From F23-D06 sp045116675 (GTDB lineage Bacteria > Bacteroidota > Bacteroidia > Bacteroidales > WCHB1-69), in contig JBGUMF010000008.1 in NCBI GenBank assembly GCA_045116675.1, forward strand, positions 1 to 21,700: 21,700 nucleotides of DNA, written 5' to 3'. The translations under genes and the position numbers were made by a program. This document shows positions 6,479-13,953 of this stretch, piece by piece; position 1 is the first letter of the stretch, and every line of letters begins with the position of its first letter. The notes under the pieces were generated by a model. It did no database searches, was not told the origin of the DNA, and saw nothing but the letters and a program-made list of their open reading frames with translations.

Positions 6479-7597
6479 ATGAAATATTACATCATCGCAG
6501 GCGAACCTTCCGGTGACTTGCACGCCTCCAACCTGATGAAGGCCTTGAAGGCCCGAGACCCGCAGGCGGATTTCCGCTGCTGGGGCGGCGACCTCATGGA
6601 ACAGGCCGGCGGCGACATCGTGAAACATTACAAGGAGTTGGCCTATATGGGTTTCTGGGAGGTGTTCGTACATCTCAATACTATCCTGCGCAATATCCGG
6701 ATCTGCCAAACCGACATCCTGCTCTATGAGCCGGATGCGCTCATCCTTGTGGACTATCCCGGCTTCAACCTCCGCATCGCCGAGTTTGCGAAAGACAACG
6801 GCTTGAAGGTTTATTACTACATCTCGCCGCAGATCTGGGCATGGAAGAAGGGTAGAATCAAGAAGATACGCCGCTGCGTGGATGAGATGATGGTCATACT
6901 CCCCTTTGAGGAGAAATTCTACGCCGACCACGGCATGAAGGTTCACTACGTGGGTCATCCGCTATTGGATGCTGTAAGTCGTGACTTGCGCGACAGCGAG
7001 GAGGTACGGGATTTCCGGGCTACCCATGCTTTGGACGAGAGGGAAATCATTGCCCTGCTGCCGGGAAGCCGCAAGCAGGAAATCACCGCCATTCTGCCGC
7101 AGATGCTCAAGATGGTGCCCCTTTTCCCGCAGTACCAGTTTGTATTGTCGGTGGTGGACTGGCAGCCCCGCGCTTTGTATGACAAGTACCTGAAGGAGTG
7201 TTCGATACCGATTGCCGTAGGGAATGCCTATCCGTTGCTGGCCAATGCCAAGGCGGCCATCGTGGCGTCGGGCACGGCCACGCTGGAAACCGCCATGATC
7301 GGCACGCCCGAGGTGGTGTGTTATGCGGGTAGCGAACTGTCGTATATCATTGCCAAACATCTCATTTCCGGCATCAGCTACATCTCGCTGGTCAACCTCA
7401 TCATGGACAAGCCTGTTGTTGCAGAATTGATTCAACATGAGTATAATACGGAAAGCTTGTCGGCGGAATTGCGTAAGATTACGGAAGACGAGAGCCATAT
7501 TGAATCGATGAAAAACGATTATCGTCAACTCTATTCGCTGTTGGGCGATGGTTCTGCCTCGGCCAAGGCGGCGGATGTTATTATGCGGACACTATGA
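6479..7597 (+). CDS. lpxB: Lipid-A-disaccharide synthase
   Basis: LpxB is a GT19 glycosyltransferase at the inner membrane. It joins UDP-2,3-diacylglucosamine to lipid X to form the disaccharide of lipid A. The 372-residue length is standard. The N-terminal signature AGEPSGDLHASNLMKAL and GYWGG-like GGDLMEQAGG region are present, as are YMGFWEVF, PDALILVDYPGFNLRIAE, YYYISPQIWAWKKGRI and the cofactor-side motif LLPGSRKQEI. The C-terminal part holds ASGTATLETAMIGTPEVV, the usual nucleotide-sugar-binding segment of LpxB. The stop overlaps the next start as ATGA (7594-7597), which suggests translational coupling with the DUF4292-like gene. Together with kdsD downstream it makes the operon largely an LPS precursor operon. 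Confidence 0.97.
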   Translation: MKYYIIAGEPSGDLHASNLMKALKARDPQADFRCWGGDLMEQAGGDIVKHYKELAYMGFWEVFVHLNTILRNIRICQTDILLYEPDALILVDYPGFNLRIAEFAKDNGLKVYYYISPQIWAWKKGRIKKIRRCVDEMMVILPFEEKFYADHGMKVHYVGHPLLDAVSRDLRDSEEVRDFRATHALDEREIIALLPGSRKQEITAILPQMLKMVPLFPQYQFVLSVVDWQPRALYDKYLKECSIPIAVGNAYPLLANAKAAIVASGTATLETAMIGTPEVVCYAGSELSYIIAKHLISGISYISLVNLIMDKPVVAELIQHEYNTESLSAELRKITEDESHIESMKNDYRQLYSLLGDGSASAKAADVIMRTL

Positions 7598-8226
7598 AGA
7601 AAATGATGTGGATGTCGGTGTTTGGACTGGCTGTCCTGTTGCTGGCGGCAAGTCCGATAGAGGCCCAGATTGATACGTCTGCGGCGGCTGCGGAATCCGT
7701 GCGCATAGACACGCTGCCTCCGATGGCCTCGGGCTATCAGTGGATTTCCTATCGCGGCAAAGCCGACATTACCGACACCGGCGGCACGCGCACCTGCAGC
7801 TACTTCATGGTCAACAGGATAGACAGCATCCTGTATCTGAATGTCCATGCATACGGGGTGGAAATCATGCGCATGGTGTTCACGCCCGACAGCGTCATCT
7901 ATGTGAATAAGTTGGGGTACAATTATTACAAGGGAACCTACGAACCGTTGCGGTTGCTTATGGGCATACCGGTGAGTTTCAATATGTTGCAGGCGGCCTT
8001 CAACGGAGATACGGATAAGTTGCCGAAGCGGCAGAAACTGGCCTTCGAATATCACGATTTTGTAGCGGTGGACTCCACCCGCTCGTTTTTCACACAATTG
8101 ATATTCAAGGATCTGGATCATGTTTTGGAGATTCAGGCGGGGTTGAAATCCATTAAATTCGATGTACCCGGACCAACAAGTATCCGAATTCCGGACAAAT
8201 TCCAGGCCATTAAATTGGGACGATAG
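7594..8226 (+). CDS. DUF4292-like exported protein (LolA-like fold suspected)
   Basis: The 210-residue protein opens with an N-terminal hydrophobic segment (MWMSVFGLAVLLLAASPIEA, cleavage likely before QIDTS). It then has a pattern close to DUF4292 proteins of Bacteroidota: YRGKADITD near the start, ILYLNVHAYGVEIMRMVF, the TPDSVIYVNKLGYNYYKG segment, and a C-terminal strand-rich part. In this superfamily these segments form a half-barrel like LolA/LolB that can hold a lipid. It lacks a clear lipobox Cys. The start ATG overlaps the lpxB stop (ATGA), and its stop overlaps the queG GTG, so it is translated within the lpxB-queG-kdsD chain. Sitting beside lpxB, it could help with lipid or lipoprotein handling at the envelope, but that is inference. 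Family assignment is from memory and moderately sure. Confidence 0.75.
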   Translation: MKKMMWMSVFGLAVLLLAASPIEAQIDTSAAAAESVRIDTLPPMASGYQWISYRGKADITDTGGTRTCSYFMVNRIDSILYLNVHAYGVEIMRMVFTPDSVIYVNKLGYNYYKGTYEPLRLLMGIPVSFNMLQAAFNGDTDKLPKRQKLAFEYHDFVAVDSTRSFFTQLIFKDLDHVLEIQAGLKSIKFDVPGPTSIRIPDKFQAIKLGR

Positions 8227-9155
8227 TGGTGGAACAGTTACATGCGCAGTCGGTGAAGCGGTTGGCTTTGGAAATGGGCTTCAGCCGTTGCGGCATCGCC
8301 CGCGCCAAACCGTTGGAGGCTGCCCGCCATCGCTTTGAGGACGCGTTAGCCATTGGCGCTCATGCCGGAATGCGTTTTCTGGAACGGGATGTCGCAAAAC
8401 GTTTCGATCCCTGCGAACTGCTGCCGGGGTGCCAGAGTGTGATTGTGGCGTTGTGCAATTACCTGATTGACGATGTTCCCGCCAGCGACCGCTACCGAAT
8501 GGCTCGCTATACGTGGGTGGAGGATTACCATCGGGCCGTGGCGCAACGACTTGAGCAGTTGGCCGGTATCATCATACCCGAGGATGCGCATTATCGTGTC
8601 ACGGTGGACAGCTCCTGCATCTCGGAAAAGAACTGGGCGGTGGAGGCAGGAGTAGCTTGTTTTGGCAAAAACGGGCTGGTCCACAATGAGGATGGTTCCT
8701 ATTTTGTTATGGGAACGATTTTGACCGATTGTGCGGCTGATTTTTACGATTCTTTCCGAAAATCGGACTGCGGTGAGTGCCGATTGTGCCAGGACAAGTG
8801 CCCGGCAAAGGCCTTGGAGACCCCTTTCCGCGTGGATGCCAGACGCTGTTTTGCCTATCATACGGTAGAGAATAAAAATCCTGATAATGAAACACTTGCA
8901 GGAAGTCCGTTTGTCTTTGGCTGCGATGTTTGTCAGGAGGTTTGTCCTAAAAATAAAAAAATACATCCAGCATTGACGAATGTATTGAAAAGTTCATTAT
9001 TTTTGCAGCTCCAAAATCAGGAGATGGAAGACCTCTCTGAAGAGGATTTCAAGCACTATTTTGGAGACACTTCCATAGCGAGAAGGAAATACCAGCGTTT
9101 TCATCACGCGATTGAAGTGAAAAAGCAGACAATCAAGAATAACGAATCAACTTGA
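8226..9155 (+). CDS. queG: Epoxyqueuosine reductase
   Basis: QueG reduces epoxyqueuosine to queuosine in tRNA (Tyr, His, Asn, Asp) using cobalamin and two [4Fe-4S] clusters. The 309-residue protein has the N-terminal family start (AQSVKRLALEMGFSRCGIA), the central SEKNWAVEAGVACFGKNGLV region, and two ferredoxin-like cluster motifs: CGECRLCQDKCP (CxxCxxCxxxCP) and CDVCQEVCPKNK. A further Cys (RRCFAYHT) lies between them. Length fits the short form without the C-terminal HEAT repeat. The start is GTG at 8226, sharing one base with the upstream TAG stop; a second GTG follows at 8229, so the exact start is uncertain by one codon. The last base of its stop is the first base of the kdsD ATG (TGATG). 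Confidence 0.96.
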   Translation: MVEQLHAQSVKRLALEMGFSRCGIARAKPLEAARHRFEDALAIGAHAGMRFLERDVAKRFDPCELLPGCQSVIVALCNYLIDDVPASDRYRMARYTWVEDYHRAVAQRLEQLAGIIIPEDAHYRVTVDSSCISEKNWAVEAGVACFGKNGLVHNEDGSYFVMGTILTDCAADFYDSFRKSDCGECRLCQDKCPAKALETPFRVDARRCFAYHTVENKNPDNETLAGSPFVFGCDVCQEVCPKNKKIHPALTNVLKSSLFLQLQNQEMEDLSEEDFKHYFGDTSIARRKYQRFHHAIEVKKQTIKNNEST

Positions 9156-10120
9156 TGGAGAAGACGGAAATCCTATCGTATGCTGAAAAGGTTCTGCTGG
9201 AAGAATCGGAAGCAGTGAGCAATTTGCGGCGGTATTTGGATGATGATTTCGTCAAAAGCGTGGAGGAGATTCTACATTCGAAAGGTCGGCTGGTTGTGAC
9301 GGGAATTGGCAAGAGCGCCATCATTGGCCAGAAAATTGTCGCCACATTGAACTCCACTGGCACCCCCGCTGCGTTCATGCACGCAGCGGATGCCATCCAC
9401 GGAGACCTGGGCATCATCCAGCCCGACGACATCGTTCTTTGCATATCCAAGAGCGGCAACACACCTGAGATAGCCTTGTTGACGCCCTTTCTGAAGAAAA
9501 ATGGCAACATCCTGATTGCAATGGTTGGCAATCTGGAGTCCGTGCTCGCAAGGGAAGCGCATTATGTGCTTAACTGCTCGGTCGAGCGTGAGGCCAGCCC
9601 CAACAACTTGGCCCCGACCTGCAGCTCCACGGCTCAGCTGGCGATGGGCGACGCAATCGCCTCCACCCTGATCAAGCTGCGCGGCTTCTCCTCCGAGGAC
9701 TTCGCCCGCCTCCACCCTGGTGGTGTTTTGGGAAAACGACTCCTGATGACGGTCAAGGACCTCTACAAGTTCAATGACGTGCCGATGGTTCAACCCGATG
9801 CCCCCATGCAGGAGGTGATTCTCGAAATCTCTGGAAAATGCCTTGGCGTGACAGCCGTCGTGACAGACGGTCATGTGGTGGGCGCCATCACCGACGGCGA
9901 CCTCCGACGAATGCTCCAACGGACACCCGACTATTCCAAACTCACCGCCCAGGATGTCATGACCAAAGAGCCCAAAACCATCCCCGAAAATGCACTGGTC
10001 GTGGATGCTTTGGAACTCATGAAGAAAAAAAATATCACAAACCTCTTTGTGGTGGACAATAATAACCGCTATATGGGCGTTATCCATATCCACGATATCA
10101 TCAAAGAGGGTATATATTAA
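9155..10120 (+). CDS. kdsD: D-arabinose 5-phosphate isomerase (KdsD/KpsF family), SIS + tandem CBS
   Basis: KdsD converts ribulose 5-phosphate to arabinose 5-phosphate, the first step to Kdo for the LPS core. The 321-residue protein has an N-terminal sugar-isomerase (SIS) domain (about 30-170) with TGIGKSAIIGQK, HAADAIHGDLG and the phosphate-binding CISKSGNTPE. The joining segment RLHPGGVLGKRLL follows, then two CBS domains (about 200-320; VGAITDGDLRRML and MGVIHIHDIIKEG). This is the standard KdsD layout. I place the start at the ATG at 9155, overlapping the queG stop (TGATG), rather than the TTG one codon earlier. It is the last protein gene of the lpxB operon, and a tRNA starts 4 nt after its stop. 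A capsule-type KpsF function cannot be excluded, but the LPS context favours KdsD. Confidence 0.96.
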   Translation: MEKTEILSYAEKVLLEESEAVSNLRRYLDDDFVKSVEEILHSKGRLVVTGIGKSAIIGQKIVATLNSTGTPAAFMHAADAIHGDLGIIQPDDIVLCISKSGNTPEIALLTPFLKKNGNILIAMVGNLESVLAREAHYVLNCSVEREASPNNLAPTCSSTAQLAMGDAIASTLIKLRGFSSEDFARLHPGGVLGKRLLMTVKDLYKFNDVPMVQPDAPMQEVILEISGKCLGVTAVVTDGHVVGAITDGDLRRMLQRTPDYSKLTAQDVMTKEPKTIPENALVVDALELMKKKNITNLFVVDNNNRYMGVIHIHDIIKEGIY

Positions 10121-10124
10121 CCTT

Positions 10125-10206
10125 GCCCGGATGGCGGAATTGGTAGACGCGTACGTTTCAGGTGCGTATATCGAAAGGTGTGCAGGTTCAAGTCCTGTTC
10201 CGGGCA
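10125..10206 (+). tRNA. tRNA-Leu (anticodon CAG)
   Basis: An 82-nt cloverleaf can be drawn. The acceptor stem is GCCCGGA (10125-10131) with TCCGGGC (10199-10205), all seven pairs good, then discriminator A at 10206. The D-arm region is TGGCGGAATTGGTAGACGC, the usual Leu form. The anticodon loop TTCAGGT with stem TACGT/GCGTA gives anticodon CAG, reading CUG. A variable arm follows, then a T-arm containing GGTTCAAGTCC. The variable region is short for a class II tRNA but compatible with Leu. CCA is not encoded (CAA follows). It begins 4 nt after the kdsD stop, with no promoter between, and ends just before a strong terminator, so it is probably cut from the operon transcript by RNase P and 3' nucleases. 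Confidence 0.95.
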
Positions 10207-10207
10207 C

Positions 10208-10240
10208 AAAGGGGATTCCAAACGGAATCCCCTTTTTTTT
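10208..10240 (+). terminator. Rho-independent terminator of the lpxB-kdsD-tRNA-Leu operon
   Basis: A perfect 9-bp stem (GGGGATTCC/GGAATCCCC, 10211-10219 and 10224-10232) with loop AAAC is followed by eight T (10233-10240). It starts directly behind the tRNA. Confidence 0.93.
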
Positions 10241-10535
10241 ATGCAAGAAAATCCGAGCCGTAGTCATTCCCTTCATTCTCCAGAATTGAGTTTTTTATGT
10301 TTTCTGGTGCAATTACAAAAGTTTTTTTTAATTCTTGTTACTATCTGATAATCAAATATATACTATCTTTCGGATTATTTATATAAAAAAATTGGAAATT
10401 TTGTTTGTACAATTTTGATGTTTTATTTTATTTTTTTTATTTTCTTTGTGGCTTTTAATTTTTATGCATGATTATACTGCATGTGTTCAAAAAAAGACGA
10501 GTCAGTGTGTCATAATTAGTTGAAATTGCCGCCTT
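10241..10535. other. AT-rich intergenic stretch
   Basis: About 295 bp, strongly AT-rich with long T runs and no convincing ORF. It holds a weak inverted repeat (ATGCA 10464-10468, TGCAT 10478-10482) about 55 bp before the HTH gene and no clear TAnnTTTG promoter; the best candidate near the ATG, TGAAATTG at 10520-10527, matches poorly. The promoter of the HTH gene is therefore not identified. Confidence 0.5.
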
Positions 10536-10796
10536 ATGAAGAAAAATATTTCGAATTTAGCAGATATTCATATCGGAGAGATGATTCGACAGGAATTGAA
10601 ACGGCAGGGAAGAAGCATCACTTGGCTTGCCCAAAATGTAAACTGCTCCCGGGAGAATCTCTACAAGATATTCCGCCGCCCGTGGATATATACTGATTTG
10701 CTGATGCAAATCAGTGAAGCGTTGGATTTTAACTTTTTCAAGGTTTGTTCTGATCTTGTGGATGCGAAAATACGGGACGTCAAAAACACACAATAG
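10536..10796 (+). CDS. Small XRE-like helix-turn-helix protein
   Basis: The 86-residue protein has the layout of a short Bacteroidota HTH family: HIGEMIRQELKRQGRSITWLAQ, then a recognition-helix region CSRENLYKIFRRPWI, then TDLLMQISEALDFNFFKVC. The central part reads as a lambda-repressor-like HTH (about residues 12-65), with the second helix starting TWLAQNVNC and the third RENLYKIF. It should bind DNA, with unknown targets. It has no partner gene, so a toxin-antitoxin pairing is not supported. It stands alone in an AT-rich region between the tRNA-Leu terminator and rsmI. An inverted repeat about 55-70 bp upstream could be an autoregulatory site, but this is weak. Confidence 0.85.
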   Translation: MKKNISNLADIHIGEMIRQELKRQGRSITWLAQNVNCSRENLYKIFRRPWIYTDLLMQISEALDFNFFKVCSDLVDAKIRDVKNTQ

Positions 10797-10876
10797 ATCG
10801 AGTTTGGATGATCTTGAGAATGTTTTTGACAAAATCCCTCATTGAATAATGTCCCCTAACTTTATATTGATAATGA

Positions 10877-10917
10877 CGGCATCTGTTGTATATTAATGAA
10901 TTATACGGCAGATGCTG
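10877..10917 (+). other. Long imperfect hairpin between the HTH gene and rsmI
   Basis: Arms at 10877-10892 and 10902-10917 pair over 16 bp as RNA: CGGCATCTG, then TT opposite GG as two G-U pairs, then GTATA with TATAC, and a 9-nt AT-rich loop. It is followed by a short palindrome AAGGG-TTA-CCCTT (10918-10930) and a few T. It could be a terminator for the HTH gene, a small-RNA element, or an operator. The T-run behind the second stem is short (10929-10933). Confidence 0.4.
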
Positions 10918-10934
10918 AAGGGTTACCCTTTTTC

Positions 10935-10967
10935 TTGCAGATGTGCAATATAATTATTGTATCTTTG
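10935..10967 (+). promoter_or_regulatory. Promoter of rsmI
   Basis: A -7 element TATCTTTG (10960-10967) with a TTG at 10935-10937, 22 nt upstream. This is within the range for Bacteroidetes promoters though slightly long. The rsmI ATG lies 45 nt downstream. Confidence 0.65.
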
Positions 10968-11012
10968 CCGCCACGATTCTTCCGGTATGTCCGGATGTTG
11001 TAAAAAACGTAT

Positions 11013-11681
11013 ATGAAGCTGTTTGTAATCCCAACCCCTATTGGCAATCTGGACGACATCACCCTGCGTGCACTCAATGTGCTCAGGTCGGTGGACTTTG
11101 TCCTGTGCGAGGACACCCGCACCACCCGCAATCTGCTCCGTCATTTCGAAATCGACAAACGGTGTGTCGCATACCACATTTTCAATGAGCACGAGCGACT
11201 TTCTTCTATCATACGCGAGATTCAGGCTTGCGAGTCCGTGGGCTTGGTGAGCGACGCGGGCACGCCGGGCATCTCCGACCCCGGATTCCTGCTCGTGCGC
11301 GCGTGCGTGGCCCAGGGTATTGAGGTGGAGTGCCTGCCAGGTGCCACCGCTTTCGTACCCGCGCTCGTGCAGTCGGGACTGCCGTGCAGCAGCTTCTATT
11401 TTTGCGGGTTCCTCCCCCATAAGAAGGGTAAGGAGACCCTGCTGAAACGTCTGGCCGAGATGGAGGAGACGGTGGTGATGTATGAGTCGCCGCACCGCCT
11501 GCTGAAGTCGTTGGAGAAAATGGTGGAGATTATGGGGCCGGATCGACAAATCTCCATCTCCAAGGAGATCTCCAAGATTTATGCCCATACCTTCCGGGGC
11601 TCGTTGGCGGAAGCTCTGGAGTTTTTCGGCAAAACAGAGGTGAAAGGCGAATTCGTGATGGTCCTGTCCGGCAAATCCTGA
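11013..11681 (+). CDS. rsmI: 16S rRNA (cytidine(1402)-2'-O)-methyltransferase
   Basis: RsmI uses SAM to 2'-O-methylate C1402 in the decoding centre of 16S rRNA. The 222-residue protein has the SAM-binding tetrapyrrole-methylase fold. It starts KLFVIPTPIGNLDDITLRAL, then has CEDTRTTRNLLRHFEI, the loop VSDAGTPGISDPG, PGATAFVPALVQSGLP and FCGFLPHKKG, then YESPHRLLKSLE and the C-terminal ISKEISKIYA motif. It lacks the C-terminal extension of longer homologues such as the E. coli enzyme, as is common in this phylum. A TATCTTTG promoter lies 45 nt upstream. It is followed by eno, which has its own -7 element. Confidence 0.96.
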   Translation: MKLFVIPTPIGNLDDITLRALNVLRSVDFVLCEDTRTTRNLLRHFEIDKRCVAYHIFNEHERLSSIIREIQACESVGLVSDAGTPGISDPGFLLVRACVAQGIEVECLPGATAFVPALVQSGLPCSSFYFCGFLPHKKGKETLLKRLAEMEETVVMYESPHRLLKSLEKMVEIMGPDRQISISKEISKIYAHTFRGSLAEALEFFGKTEVKGEFVMVLSGKS

Positions 11682-11728
11682 CGGGTGTTTTTGTTGGTGT
11701 CGCGTGTTTTCCGCTGCCTGATTTTTTG

Positions 11729-11736
11729 TATTTTTG
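11729..11736 (+). promoter_or_regulatory. -7 element (TATTTTTG) of eno
   Basis: TATTTTTGC fits TAnnTTTG and lies 32 nt upstream of the eno ATG. No clear TTG stands at the normal -33 distance. Confidence 0.6.
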
Positions 11737-11768
11737 CACCGTTTTTTAATAGTTAAATATAATTTATT

Positions 11769-13058
11769 ATGAGTCAAATAGTTAAAATATTAGCGAGAGA
11801 AATTTTGGATTCTCGCGGGAATCCTACGGTAGAAGTGGATCTTTACACGGCAGCTGGTGCCATGGGACGTGCGGCGGTTCCGTCGGGAGCCTCCACGGGT
11901 GTGCATGAGGCGGTGGAGCTTCGCGATGGCGACCCTGACCGCTTCCTGAAGAAAGGCGTGCTCAAGGCCGTGCAGAATGTCAACAAGACCCTCGCTGAGC
12001 AGATTGAGGGTATGGAGGTCAGCGATCAGGCGGAGATTGACGCCCGTATGATTGAGATTGACGGTACGGAGAACAAGGGCGCGTTGGGAGCAAATGCCAT
12101 TCTGGGCGTTTCGTTGGCTGCCGCAAAGGCCGCTGCTCAGGAAACGGGTCAGGAATTGTACCGTTATGTGGGCGGCAGCAACGCTTCTGTGCTTCCCGTG
12201 CCGATGATGAACATCCTCAATGGCGGTTCCCATGCCGACAACAGCGTGGATTTCCAGGAGTTCATGATTATGCCGGTGGGTGCCCCCACCTTCCGCGAGG
12301 CCGTGCGTATGGGAGCCGAGGTGTTCCACAACCTGAAACTCGTCTTGAAATCCCAAGGCTATTCCACAAACGTGGGCGATGAGGGCGGTTTCGCTCCGAA
12401 CCTCAAATCCAACGATGAGGCTATTGAGCTGATTCTCAAGGCAATCGGACAGGCTGGATACAAACCGGGCGAGGATGTTTGCATCGCTTTGGATCCGGCT
12501 GCCTCGGAATTCTATGATGAGGAGAAGAAAATCTATAAGCTGAAATGGTCCACGGGTGACGAGCTTACGTCTGAGCAAATGGTCGATTTTTGGAAACAAT
12601 GGACCGACAAATACCCCATTATTTCCATTGAGGATGGCCTGGCACAGGATGATTGGGATGGCTGGAAGCTCTTGACGGACACCATCGGCCATAAGACGCA
12701 GTTAGTTGGCGACGACCTGTTTGTTACCAATTCGAGACGTTTGGAGATGGGTCTTGAGAAGGGTGTTGCCAACTCCATCTTGGTCAAGGTGAACCAGATA
12801 GGAACCTTAACGGAAACCATCAACGCTGTCACGTTGGCCCAGCGCAACGCTTATACCGCTGTCATGTCGCACCGTTCCGGTGAGACCGAAGACACGACGA
12901 TTGCGGATTTGGCAGTGGCTTTGGGTACGGGCCAGATTAAGACCGGCTCCACCAGTCGCACCGACCGCATCTGCAAATACAACCAGCTGATGCGAATCGA
13001 GGAGATGTTGGGTGGACAGGGTTATTATCCGGGTCGGGATTTCCCGTTCAGAGGATAA
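11769..13058 (+). CDS. eno: Enolase (phosphopyruvate hydratase)
   Basis: Enolase interconverts 2-phosphoglycerate and phosphoenolpyruvate in glycolysis and gluconeogenesis. The 429-residue length is typical. Visible family landmarks are AREILDSRGNPTVEVDL, the substrate loop SGASTGVHEAVELRD, NILNGGSHADNSVDFQEFM, VGDEGGFAPNL, the Mg-binding stretches IALDPAASEFY, SIEDGLAQDDW and GDDLFVTN, and the catalytic lysines in SILVKVNQIGT and GQIKTGSTSRTDR, with SHRSGETEDTTIADLAV between them. The start is the ATG at 11769, 32 nt below a good -7 element, consistent with strong expression. It ends 20 nt before a bidirectional terminator shared with the response-regulator gene. Confidence 0.99.
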   Translation: MSQIVKILAREILDSRGNPTVEVDLYTAAGAMGRAAVPSGASTGVHEAVELRDGDPDRFLKKGVLKAVQNVNKTLAEQIEGMEVSDQAEIDARMIEIDGTENKGALGANAILGVSLAAAKAAAQETGQELYRYVGGSNASVLPVPMMNILNGGSHADNSVDFQEFMIMPVGAPTFREAVRMGAEVFHNLKLVLKSQGYSTNVGDEGGFAPNLKSNDEAIELILKAIGQAGYKPGEDVCIALDPAASEFYDEEKKIYKLKWSTGDELTSEQMVDFWKQWTDKYPIISIEDGLAQDDWDGWKLLTDTIGHKTQLVGDDLFVTNSRRLEMGLEKGVANSILVKVNQIGTLTETINAVTLAQRNAYTAVMSHRSGETEDTTIADLAVALGTGQIKTGSTSRTDRICKYNQLMRIEEMLGGQGYYPGRDFPFRG

Positions 13059-13077
13059 TCCTGAAGGTTACTAAAAC

Positions 13078-13115
13078 AAAAAGATGGATGGGTCATTGAC
13101 TCATCCATCTTTTTT
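13078..13115 (+). terminator. Bidirectional rho-independent terminator between eno and the response regulator
   Basis: The 10-bp stem AAGATGGATG/CATCCATCTT extends inward with a G-U and three more pairs to a 3-nt loop (13095-13097). It is flanked by A on the left (13078-13082) and T on the right (13110-13115). It can stop transcription of eno on the + strand and of the converging response regulator on the minus strand. Confidence 0.93.
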
Positions 13116-13144
13116 CATGCTATTAAGAGATTAAAAAAAACGGG

Positions 13145-13825
13145 TTACATGACAAATTTGAAGCCGATGCCATGGACGTTGATGATCTGGATGGCGGGCT
13201 CGCTTTTGAAGTATTTGCGCAACTTGGTGATATAAACATCCATGTTGCGGGCGTTGTAGTAGCTGTCATCACCCCAGATTTTCTTCAGTGCATAGCCGCG
13301 TTCCAGCACGTCGTTTTTCTTTTCGAGCAGCATGGTGAGCAGCTCGGCTTCGCGGGTGGTGATTTTCGTCTCCTCCCCGTTGATGGTAAGCGTCTGGCGC
13401 TTTTTGTTGAAAGTGATGCTGCCAAGCTCGATAATGGAATCCTCCTCTTTTTCCGGAGTGGTGCGGCGTAGAAGGGCCTGGATGCGTGCCAGCAGCACGT
13501 CAATGGCGAACGGCTTGGTGATGTAGTCGTCGCCCCCGATGGACAACCCTTTGATCATGTCCTCCTGCAGGTTCTTGGCCGTCAGGAAGATGATGGGGAT
13601 GCGTTTGTCCAGTTTCCGGATTTCCTGCGCCAGCGTGAAACCGTCCATCAACGGCATCATCACGTCAATGATGCAGATGTCGTAGGAACCGGTGCAAAAC
13701 TTATCGTACGCACTCTCCCCGTTGTTGGCATGGTCGATTTCAAACCCTTTTTTTGTGAGATAGGTGGTGAGAACCTTTCCGAGATTCACATCATCTTCGG
13801 CAAATAATACGTGTACGGTTTCCAT
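13145..13825 (-). CDS. OmpR-family response regulator, RprY-like
   Basis: The 226-residue protein is a receiver plus winged-helix DNA-binding protein. The receiver (1-120) has the acidic pair in FAEDD, phospho-acceptor Asp54 in IIDVMMP, Thr82 in FLTAK, and Lys104 in TKPF, so all phosphorelay residues are present. The C-terminal OmpR/PhoB domain has the LTINGEETKITTREAELL strand-helix region, the recognition segment NMDVYITKLRKYF and the wing NVHGIGFKFVM. The receiver (IIFLTAKNLQEDMIKG, GGDDYITKPF) closely resembles RprY of Bacteroidales, so I suspect an RprY-type regulator, which is an orphan in some species. No histidine kinase lies beside it. It is divergent from the T9SS gene at 14030, about 200 bp away. 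No TAnnTTTG promoter was found for it. Confidence 0.93.
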   Translation of the reverse strand: METVHVLFAEDDVNLGKVLTTYLTKKGFEIDHANNGESAYDKFCTGSYDICIIDVMMPLMDGFTLAQEIRKLDKRIPIIFLTAKNLQEDMIKGLSIGGDDYITKPFAIDVLLARIQALLRRTTPEKEEDSIIELGSITFNKKRQTLTINGEETKITTREAELLTMLLEKKNDVLERGYALKKIWGDDSYYNARNMDVYITKLRKYFKSEPAIQIINVHGIGFKFVM

Positions 13826-13917
13826 ATTATAACAGTTATGAAATTAAAAACGCTTAAGACCGCATAATGTTGCATCGGTTTAAAAATAATTTTTTTATAA
13901 AATAAACTTTATAGGTA

Positions 13918-13945
13918 TTGAATTAAAAATTAATTTGTATATTTG
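13918..13945 (+). promoter_or_regulatory. Distal promoter (P1) of the CHB_HEX_C T9SS protein gene
   Basis: A TTG at 13918-13920 and a -7 element TATATTTG at 13938-13945, 17 nt apart. This is one of two promoters in tandem; the second lies 38 bp downstream. Confidence 0.6.
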
Positions 13946-13953
13946 CGGCGTTT

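Noticed and set aside
9272..10276. A 334-codon minus-strand frame crossing kdsD and the tRNA
   Set aside because: It overlaps a certain gene and a tRNA and shows no recognisable protein features.
10125..10960. Possible integrated element at the tRNA-Leu 3' end (AT-rich DNA plus an orphan HTH gene)
   Set aside because: I found no repeat of the tRNA 3' end on the far side, no integrase, and no mobility gene. A terminator directly follows the tRNA.
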